Below are positions 55,641-64,000 of a stretch of 64,000 nt of DNA, in pieces; position 1 is the stretch's first letter; every line of letters begins with the position of its first letter. Source of the stretch: Lytechinus variegatus (lineage: Eukaryota; Echinodermata; Echinoidea; Temnopleuroida; Toxopneustidae). The DNA lies in assembly GCF_018143015.1 (NCBI RefSeq), contig NC_054741.1, positions 13,825,736-13,889,735 of the forward strand. The letters run 5' to 3'. A program made the translations under genes and the position numbers. The notes under the pieces are model-generated. The model had not been told where the DNA came from and did not search any database. It saw nothing but the letters and a program-made list of their open reading frames with translations.

Positions 55641-57427
55641 GCTGGCTTCATACACCCTCACAACAAATAGTTAATTTTTAAGACACTGTGTTTGCTTTGC
55701 AATCCCCCCCCCCCCCCACCGTTACGCCACTGGCCTAAGTTGTATACATTTAACGGGATTAAATATTAGATATCTTTAAATGTAATAACGAAATTTTCAA
55801 ACTTTCTATTGGGCGAAATCCGTGTAGCTATAGCTCATTTTGGCTAGCAGTGAAATAGTATAAGCATGCAATTATATAGAGATCATTTTGAATATCGCAG
55901 ATTTCAAGCAATTGAAATAATATAAGATACATTTATAAAAACATTAACCTTATATTCAACACTGTTACCTATCTTTCACATAAATCCAACTAAATTCAAG
56001 TGTAGAATACTTTCTCTTGTGTCACAATAACGAGGTAGTCAATATTTTGAACTGTGGAGTCTTGTATGAAGTAACAATTTCGTGATTTGTGTTAAAAATA
56101 ATACATATATTGCAATTTATATTGCATATTAAACAATTTAGAAATCATGAAATAAACTTAAAGTAGTATATTTGGCAGTTTAGTGCACTTTCAAGTCTTA
56201 CTATACATTTTATTTTAGTTTTTTTTTGTAATTTAAGTGAAGTGTTCATTGATATTTATCACTAAGAAAATTCCACAGAGTCTTCAATAATATTTTAAAC
56301 AAATTTTCATTCTCATTACAGTTATTTAGCCTTTTCATAGGTATCATAGATATTGCCTGCTTGTAGGAATTGGTCTAATAATAACCGGTTAGAAGTGCCA
56401 TTGTTCTACACCTGCTTTTGTTTACACATGGGTCTGATCCTAGTTCGTCTTCTTAACATTTAGTCTAATTGCCATTTAGTCTATTCACAATGTCGTCTAA
56501 TGTCTCGCAAGGCTATATGCACAGTTCGTATGATATCCACCTTACCAGGGGCCCGTTTCATAAAGAGTTACAACTGTTGTTACTTTGCCATTATGGCAAC
56601 CACCATGGTTACAGGGCTCAGCAGCTAATCAAGATCAATGTTACCATGGTAGTTCCCATTATGGCAAAATTACAACAGTTGCAGATCTTTATGAAACGGG
56701 CCCATATGGTCTAACACCACATATTCTATATGATTAAAATTAATGAACAGTTAAAGTGAGAAATTATTTTAAGATGAAGTGGAAATTAGACCATCTGAGA
56801 CAAAATTAGACTAAATGAACAGAAGACTAAATGGATATTAGACCAATTGAAGTGCAGATCAAACGGCAATAAGATCGGATTGATAGTAGACTGAAATGAG
56901 TGGTATTCCGATAGCCATGGTGTAGTTAAACCTGGGATATAAACTGAGACCACACTGCTATGGAATGCCATTGGTCAAGTTATTCACCGATTAAAACTTG
57001 TTCTCATCATGATGCAAAAAAATTGTCAACAAATTAACTGAGTCGTGAAATTAGAAAAATGTAATAATTGGTATATCGTAGCCAGCATTCCATAGAAAGT
57101 GGTTTAAAATTCTAGTTTAGACCAAGGCAAAACTTGGGCTTAATTATCAGAATACTACCCAATGGGTTTAGGTCCACTGGGTATTAGACTCAGATATATA
57201 ACATCTGTTTGAAGACAAAGTGAATGTATTTCGCATGGACCAACACGAGACTGTAACTTGATTAAACTACTGTTGAAAAATAACTGAAACGTGTGTTATA
57301 ACCGGACTTATTTGTCTATATCTAGTTCCTTGGTGTCTGCATAATCAAATGGTGAAATATTAAATTTGAATAATAAAAACAAACACTATCCATCAAATTC
57401 TATTTTTTAAATGGTATAATCACTCGA
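55641..57427. other. Intergenic, foldback repeat only
   Basis: A solo transposon end (CCGTTACGCCACTGG, 55720) follows a poly-C run; otherwise AT-rich except for the foldback at 56549. Confidence 0.55.
56549..56703. mobile_element. 155-bp foldback MITE
   Basis: Starts GGGCCCGTTTCATAAAGAG and ends CTTTATGAAACGGGCCC. Both arms carry 'ttacaac..gtt', 'gccattatgg' and 'accatgg' in opposite order. Confidence 0.85.
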
Positions 57428-57812
57428 TTAAGATGATTTCGTTACATCTTCATTTATTTTTAACGTATTTTTATCAGTGTGATCATTAAGAACATTACCA
57501 TCCCCGATCACTAGCCAGTATCATCAATGCCGTCATCATCATCATCATTATTCCTACATACTCCTCCCTATTCTCCTCCTCGTCATCATCAACATCAATA
57601 TAATCTTTACCATCATATTAAGATGATTTCGTTACATCTTCATTTATTTTTAACGTATTTTTATCAGTGTGATCATTAAGAACATTACCATCCCCGATCA
57701 CTAGCCAGTATCATCAATGCCGTCATCATCATCATCATTATTCCTACATACTCCTCCCGATTCTTCTCCTCCTCGTCATCATCAACATCAATATAATCTT
57801 TACCATCATAAT
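57428..57812. repeat. Two-copy tandem duplication, 190-bp period
   Basis: 57428-57617 is repeated from 57618 almost unchanged ('ttaagatgatttcgttacat' at both). The second copy has a short TTCT-type expansion and a few changes. Both contain ATC-rich microsatellite. Confidence 0.92.
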
Positions 57813-60800
57813 GGTCACTGCCGCAATCACCAGCACGACCACCATTGCTTTCATTATTCATTGAGATCATCATTTTCATTGTCAACATCACAATCACCCT
57901 CATCAACATCATTATCATCGACATCATCATCAATATCACCATGATCAATATCAGCAACAGCACCACCTTCACCATCAACTGACAAATTCTACAAAAGAGA
58001 ATATGCAATACACCCAATGATAGCTACAGTAATATCCATCATTTAGTTTATTCCTGGAAAAAATGTAGATAAGTCTGTACACTGTTATATATACATATAA
58101 CATATTTCCAAAGTTGACAAGTATACATGCTCTCTCACCCTTCACACAAGAACGTTGATCTTTAGCGTTGGCTAGACAAATATGAACAGTATATCATTCT
58201 TGAATCAAAGTTAAAAATTAAAAAATTGTAAGAGATAAGTAGTTTGATAAATTAAATAATGATCTGCATATAAGTTAATATAAATCTGGCTGTACAGACA
58301 TACAACACATCTCAGTCCTGATGCAGAGAACCACTAATATGGTAATTTTGCAATTGATGGTAATTACTATGGGAGCAAGACTTAATGGGGAAGTTAACCC
58401 TGACAAAAACTTTGTTGCCAAATACCAGAAAAAATTATGGTGAAGGTACGAGGAAATCCACCAAATGTTAAGAAAATGAATAAAACACGAAGTTTTTGTT
58501 TTATGTAATACAAAATGTATAAATTTCAAGTTTTCAATGAGCCATGATGACTAAAAAAAAATTTCTTTAAGGAGCGGGTGTGGAATAATTTGCCTGTTGG
58601 TACTGAACGTACAATAAAAACTTTTTTCAATTTTTTTTAGGAAATGGCATTTCATTGTTTCTAATTAACAATACATGGGAAGCTGCTCCAATATGACTTC
58701 ACAAATACAAAAAATCTAAATTTTCATACATTAAAATCTTTGATGGATTTTCTCAATTTTTCAATGTTTTTAATTATTTTTATGCTATTATAACAATGAA
58801 CTGTCTGGGTGAACTTCCCTTTGAACAGCCAATGAGTCAAGAGTTCAGTGGAAGTTACCATAAATGGCAAAAATCAGCAAAAAAAGATAAATTTATGTCA
58901 AAGGGGTCATCTAACCAGAAAGTGTGTCATGGAAGAATACAAATGCTACATCCAGAAATCTGGATGTCAAATAAGTAGTTTGGCATAACATCAATTACAC
59001 ATATCAACAACAAAAACAGAAGTCCTATTTGGGTGGTTTATTTGGTTAGTACTCATTCCGTCTGTATTTGTATCTCTTATCTGTAGAGCACTGATGTATT
59101 AAGTGCTACATGAAAGCAAAATGTAATCCTTATCACAACTGTCAGGACTATTCTCAATCAGTTACAATCCCTCTTTATGTTCATATGAAAAATTGTAAGG
59201 TGTCCTTAAATATTTTTTTCTTTATTTACTATCGCTCCATTCACCTTTGACCTAGTCATGCTACTTGTCAACAATGCACAATGCTATTCACAAATATCAA
59301 AGAGAAGTAAATATGTACATTCCTTGATTACAATTGCCATATTCCCTGTAAATTGTTCATTATTTACAATAGAGTTGGGGATGTGAAAGGATGAATGGAT
59401 AGAACATCGGGAACCAATCAGGAAAATAATTTCAATGCCTGACCGGCAGAAGGGGATTGGGATTTGCATGTATCTTGATTCCCATTCCTGCACATCAGTC
59501 AGAATGCACTGTACACTTCACGTAGCGTGTGAATGAGCTAGTACCTGTATGCCAGCCGCATGGGATTTGTAAAACGCCAGGCATGCACAACCTTCTCCCA
59601 GTCAGACAGTTTGAGTATTGCCTGGGGAACTTCCCCAATCAGTATGCACCAAGAATATAGCAAAATTCATAGGTTCCAGGCAGCAAGGTCATAAAACAGT
59701 AAACAGCCCACAGGTAAATGCAACAGTGCAACAAACACAAGATCAAACTACATCTTTTGCACAACATTTTAAATACCCGAGGACCTCCCCATAGCACGTA
59801 ACATCACATATATAAACCTGCGCAATACTTCTTGCATACAAAAGGCATGAGTATGTAAACCTACTCATAGTAAACTATTTTTTGACAAGATACAATACCG
59901 GATTCACCTGGGGTCTGTTTCATGAAACTTGTTGTAATAACAAATTTGCAATAACGGTTAAAAGCTACTAAAAATTATTTAATTTGATTGGCTGGTATCA
60001 AGCTCGTTATGGAAAAAGTAGATTTTACTTGGGCAGAGTCAACCTGAGTGTACGCAGCAGGTAAAATAATGGACTGGGTAAGCAAAGGGCTATGAACTAA
60101 TAGTTGTAAAAAAAATAGCCCTTGTCCTTGCCCACTGCAAAATGGCCCCAATTAATTAAGCTGCTCATATATTAAGTGACTTTAAAAATGACCGGTGACC
60201 CTGTCTTAGAAGCTAAATCAACACTCATGAAAACTTGGTGTATAAAAATTTTCCACAAGAAAGGGTCACAAGTCGTTTGTAAAATCACTTTTACCTTACA
60301 AACAAATATGAAGCATATTTCCAATGGTTCAAAATGAGCTATTTTAGTGATTGGCTTCATATAGGTTACAAAATCTGATCTTCAATTTAAAAAAAAAATA
60401 TTTAAAAAGATCTTTCCATTTAATTATAAAGCAGAAAGCACTAAAGGGAAATAGTTATACTACGTAGAATGAAATTTATACAAAACGGGTATAAAACTTT
60501 GATCACATGAATACATTAGAATTAACAACCAAGTTACAAACATAGAAAGCACAGTTGGAAGTATACAAAAATTATGCAGACCCATGGTTTGTTGGAATGC
60601 TTCATAAGGGCGGTGAGTTGAATTCCTCTTTGCATAAACTGAATTTCTAATTCACTTACACCCATCTTTCAAATAATTATTACAAGAATGGAATGAAAAA
60701 CAAAACTGAAGCAAACACCCTCAATTACTTTTTGAAATGATCTTGATCACATTCTAAAAACCTGAAAATTAAAATCATTAGTTTATACAACTATACACAT

Positions 60801-61103
60801 TTATGACAAATAGTTAAATAAAATGTATCTTCCTTTTCACATTTTACAAAATATCCCCCCCCCCCGTTGGGAAACAAACTGTACTCAAAATAAAAACTTC
60901 CAAAATTACAGTGCCAATAAAGTCAGCGCTGGTGCCAAAGTTATAATACAAAATGTTGCATGGAAAAATATTAGAAAATACATTAAAGACATACTAATAT
61001 TTGAATACTATTTCAGTGGATTTAAAAAACAAATGCATGCCCCCATTCATCCTTTCACATTTGAACATTAAAAAAAATTGTTTTCTAATTAGCTCGCTAA
61101 GTA
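57813..61103. other. Intergenic plus probable 3' UTR of the minus-strand gene
   Basis: An ATC-rich tract continues to about 57960. Degenerate 'gtttcatgaaacttgttg' (59917) and 'taagtgactttaaaaatgac' (60173) fragments belong to small foldback families. The part next to 61103 should contain the 3' UTR of the minus-strand gene. No other exon seen. Confidence 0.5.
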
Positions 61104-61446
61104 CTATACCGCCGGCATCTTGCCGTAATGAAGAGACGAAGATGCGTGGGGGTAAGACTTCTTTAAGCGGTACGGTTTGCGTCTTCTTGGTCTCGTCCTG
61201 CGTTGTTGGACCTGATAAAAAAGAAAGCCCATCACTAAAAGGACACTGATTATCCCTATAAGGGGGATAGGCCCAAACTGGTCCAGGGCGGAGGCAGAGA
61301 GGTTCTGGTTGAACCCACCCGGTCCGTTGGGCTCGTTTTCTTCCTTCATGAGCTGCGGGACGACCGGTTGACCGTTGCGTCTGTTGGGGACAAGAGGAAG
61401 GAATGCCTCTGGAACGGATAGGAGCTTCTGGTGCTTGTAGAGATTG
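61104..61446 (-). CDS. Last exon of a single-pass membrane protein (partial gene)
   Basis: After cacag, phase 2. It encodes SNLYKHQKLLSVPEAFLPLV, PNRRNGQPVVPQL, an acidic spacer (MKEENEPN), NQNLSASALDQFG, then the membrane helix PIPLIGIISVLLVMGFLFY and a very basic tail QVQQRRTRPRRRKPYRLKK, ending SSSLHYGKMPAV and TAG. The topology is a lumenal or extracellular N-terminal side and a cytoplasmic tail by the positive-inside rule. I do not recognise the family. The overlapping ORF in another frame is a shadow. Confidence 0.85.
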
Positions 61447-61586
61447 CTGTGATATGGTAGGAAATGATAAGAAAAGATTATGAAGAAGATGCATTGCATC
61501 ATTAAAGGGGAAACTCAGTTTGTCCGAAAGAAGAAAACAATGATAAATTGCTGATTGCTCAACACCTGCTTTCCTCAGAACTAATG

Positions 61587-62137
61587 CCCTTTTTACACAG
61601 GATTTTCTTAACCCCGGACTATCGCTAACCCCGTACTATCCTTAACCCCGTACTATTTTTTTTTCCTTTTCACACATGCCAAATTGTTATTGCTAATCCC
61701 GGATAAGGAATGCTTGCTTTTTACACACGAAACTCGCTAACCCCGGACTAGTGGTTTTTGTCGATCATTTGTAGTACAAGTGCTTCACTCGTACACTTTT
61801 TACACACGCTACAATTTCCTTAACCCCGTACTATAGGTGGGGCCAAATTGCCATTTAGCCCCACCTATAGTACGGGGTTAAGCTTAGCCCACTTTCATTT
61901 TACACATGCGATCTTAACCCCGTACTATTGCTCTTAGCACCGCAATTGGTGGGATAACCCTGCTTTTTTGCAGGGCCAAATAATCCCATACTATAGGTGG
62001 GGTTAGCCCACTTTGCAAAAACGCTGTGTAAAACGAAAGTGGGCTAAGCTTAACCCCGTACTATAGGTGGGGCTAAATTGCCATTTAGCCCCACCAATAG
62101 TACGGGGTTAAGGAAATTTTAGCCTGTCTAAAAAGGG
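61587..62137. mobile_element. TIR element with repeated 'CCCCGTACTAT' motif
   Basis: Ends CCCTTTTTACACAGG and CCTGTCTAAAAAGGG (one mismatch). The motif TTAACCCCGTACTAT or its complement occurs about ten times in both orientations. It lies in the last intron of the minus-strand gene. Confidence 0.8.
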
Positions 62138-62600
62138 TATAAGACAAACTGTGTTCAGATCAAATGAACATAAACCAGAACAATAAGTCTGGGATGTTCT
62201 TTGAAATTGTGCATGGATAAATGAAAGAGAAAAGAAAATCATTTACATAGTTTAAAATCTTTCAAATGCAGTGTTGGATTCAGGAAATTTGTACATGGAG
62301 TCATAAATTGTAATATTAGTTTTGATACATTTTGTTGTGCAACATATTTCTATTTCCTTTACACTTCATATTTCCTTTCTCATAGAGGCAATTAAAGAAT
62401 ATGCGGTATACAAATTGGTATTATTATTATCATAAACATACAATGCAGATTAGGGGTCTTATGGTAACATTTTAACTTTCAAATTCCCAAACAAAAGGTA
62501 AGTTGGTGTCTTTAACATTCATATTCATAGCATACAAGATCAGTTGCTAACATTAACTTCCTTATCAAGCTTACACAAGGTCAATTGTGTACGGCATTAC

Positions 62601-62727
62601 CTTGGAGCAGAGAAATTGAGTGGTTCTCCAATAGCCCAGGCCAGCTGGGGACAAGCAGGGAGGGGTCGTGGCTTCGGTTCCCCTAAGTGTGCTTCCAGTA
62701 CCTTGGAATAGCGATACAGGTGGTTGC
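62601..62727 (-). CDS. Internal exon of the minus-strand membrane protein
   Basis: Between gaatttcag and gtaatg, phase 1 to 2. It encodes [40 protein letters not shown] and AP, and joins in frame to SNLYKHQK of the last exon. There is one Cys and an NFS sequon. No known domain recognised. Confidence 0.85.
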
Positions 62728-62842
62728 CTGAAATTCACCAAGTAGAATTAAGAGATTTCATGTATGAGAGGTAGTGAGACTTCATAGCTGAATGTACATT
62801 TTGTGCTTACAGTCTTCTGTTTAATGTTTTGCAAACTGCCTG

Positions 62843-63016
62843 GTGGGTGCTTCATAAAGCTGTTCGTAAGTTAAGAGTGACTTTAAGAACGACTGGTGAT
62901 CCTTCCTTGTGGTAAATGGTATATTCATTGGCGATGGATTAGCGCGTAAGAAAGGTTCAACAGTCATTCTTAAAGTCACTTTTATCTTACGAACAGCTTT
63001 ATGAAACAGCCCCTGG
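62843..63016. mobile_element. Foldback repeat in the minus-strand gene's intron
   Basis: GCTTCATAAAGCTGTTCGTAAG at the left pairs with CTTACGAACAGCTTTATGAA at the right; 'gtgactttaagaacgact' pairs with 'cattcttaaagtcac'. A related degenerate copy lies at 60173-60300. Confidence 0.85.
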
Positions 63017-63222
63017 TCTTTTTTCACACAAGAAAAAATCACTGGCCAACATGTGCTTCCCTGTGTTGGTGACCTACAGTGGGATCATTTTTCAGTTCAG
63101 ATTTCATAATTGAATATATGTAACTCTTCCAGATTGAGATCCAGGATGAAAGAGTGAAAAGACTTTCTCATGAAATAAGTGTTTACTGCAACTACTTTCA
63201 TCTATCTTGAATGTGTATCTAC

Positions 63223-63351
63223 CTTCCATCCTGGTGGGTAAGGTGTCTACCGGTGGAAGTGAGGTAGCTATATTCTCATGATCAGAGAACATGGGGGAGA
63301 GGTTGCTATAGGCTGTGTACTGAAGGAGGGTCTCAAGTAGCCAGTAGCAGT
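63223..63351 (-). CDS. Internal exon of the minus-strand membrane protein (most 5' seen)
   Basis: Between ctttccacag and gtagat, symmetric phase 1. It encodes CYWLLETLLQYTAYSNLSPM, FSDHENIATSLPPVDTLP and TRMEG. It joins GNHLYRYS of the next exon in frame. The helix and NLS sequon fit a lumenal domain. The 5' part of the gene lies beyond the right edge. Confidence 0.82.
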
Positions 63352-64000
63352 CTGTGGAAAGAAAAGTGATCGGGATGAACAAAATATTAGAGTGGCTGAA
63401 TGAAACAGAGAGCTTTCAAAAACAAAGACAGGAAGGAGCAAAGAGGGCAGAGAGTTAAGTTCTAAATGTTATTATTTTCAGCCCAGAGTACCCCTTTTCA
63501 GCACAATCTGGTAGCTCACACACTTGCCCTAGTGCTTTCAAATTCGGTGAAAAAGATGCAATGAAAGTGTACATCAAATTTGAAGTTAAGGGTCTCTAAA
63601 TTACATGTAGCTATTTCTATCGCGAAATCATATTATGGTCATACAGTAAATGAGCCTTCCTGAGCTTGGAATTTAGGCACTTCAGTTGTAAATGTAAAAT
63701 TGGGTGTTTCATATTTAAGTCTCACAATTTTTTTTGGAAAGGCTGGGACTGAGCTGGCTATCAAGCAGACACACAGCCATTATCTTTCCACACTCAACAC
63801 AAAATCATCAAAGAACCACAGTTTTTGAGAAGCCCACGGATAAAGTTTGGGAATAAAGCATACAATTTATCTGTTAGCATCCTCCTTGCCTTTTCTGGGA
63901 CAAACCCTCAACAGGATATCAATATCAAGAGGCATACAATAAGGAAGAAATCAGGGTGGTAATCTGGAAAACTGTCGTAAACGTTTTTTTTTTCTTCCAG
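63352..64000. other. Right edge, intron of the minus-strand gene
   Basis: No further exon with matching phase is seen. The window ends in a T-rich tract and 'ttccag'. Confidence 0.45.

Noticed and set aside
60994..61494. 166-codon minus-strand ORF overlapping the last exon
   Set aside because: It is out of frame with the upstream exons; the 113-residue frame with a membrane helix and matching phase is the coding one.

Overview
The window looks like nuclear DNA of a marine invertebrate deuterostome, most likely a sea urchin. The reasons are short GT-AG exons spread over tens of kb, AT-rich introns full of small TIR elements, foldback elements and tRNA-derived SINEs (one with a tail like the Deu/V-type SINEs of deuterostomes), and many trinucleotide and poly-C tracts. 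The species is inferred from the style of the repeats and was not identified by a search. There is no bacterial, plasmid or viral gene content.

One plus-strand gene fills most of the window (8727 to about 52.1 kb). I could chain 18 exons with canonical splice sites and matching phases into one frame of 12,315 nt (4,104 codons plus stop). The predicted protein has, in order: a signal-anchor and an REKR furin-type site; a CAP (SCP/CRISP) domain in three exons; a Cys-rich hinge; an EGF-like module; a ShKT-type six-cysteine module; a Thr-rich mucin region of about 3,190 residues in a single 9.6-kb exon; a second, different Ser/Thr mucin exon; another EGF-like module; a SEA-like juxtamembrane region; a transmembrane helix; and a short cytoplasmic tail. 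It is a giant membrane-tethered CAP-mucin.

The giant exon is a coding tandem array with a 1,662-bp (554-codon) period, 5.7 near-identical copies, reading frame always kept. The array does not stop at the exon end. Intron 9 lies in exact register with the sixth copy, and its donor and acceptor match coding positions present in every upstream copy, so coding repeat and intron have interconverted here. Each intact unit still holds the matching in-frame, phase-1 pair of splice-like sites, which would remove 195 nt.

The introns hold mobile elements with readable borders: a mariner-like element (10277-11199, TA duplication), a CAGTGGCGTA element with an 8-bp duplication and another TIR element nested inside it (15835-19227), a second large TIR element (21966-24040), a tRNA-like gene with a UCA anticodon between 129-bp direct repeats, and a 1,293-bp foldback element with a perfect 8-bp duplication (30161-31453).

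Downstream, 52.1-61.1 kb is gene-poor: a decayed LINE 3' end, a 190-bp tandem duplication and small foldback repeats. At 61.1-63.4 kb on the minus strand are the last three exons of a second gene, for an unidentified single-pass membrane protein with a strongly basic cytoplasmic tail; its 5' part lies beyond the right edge. The first 8.7 kb holds only repeats and one doubtful small ORF.
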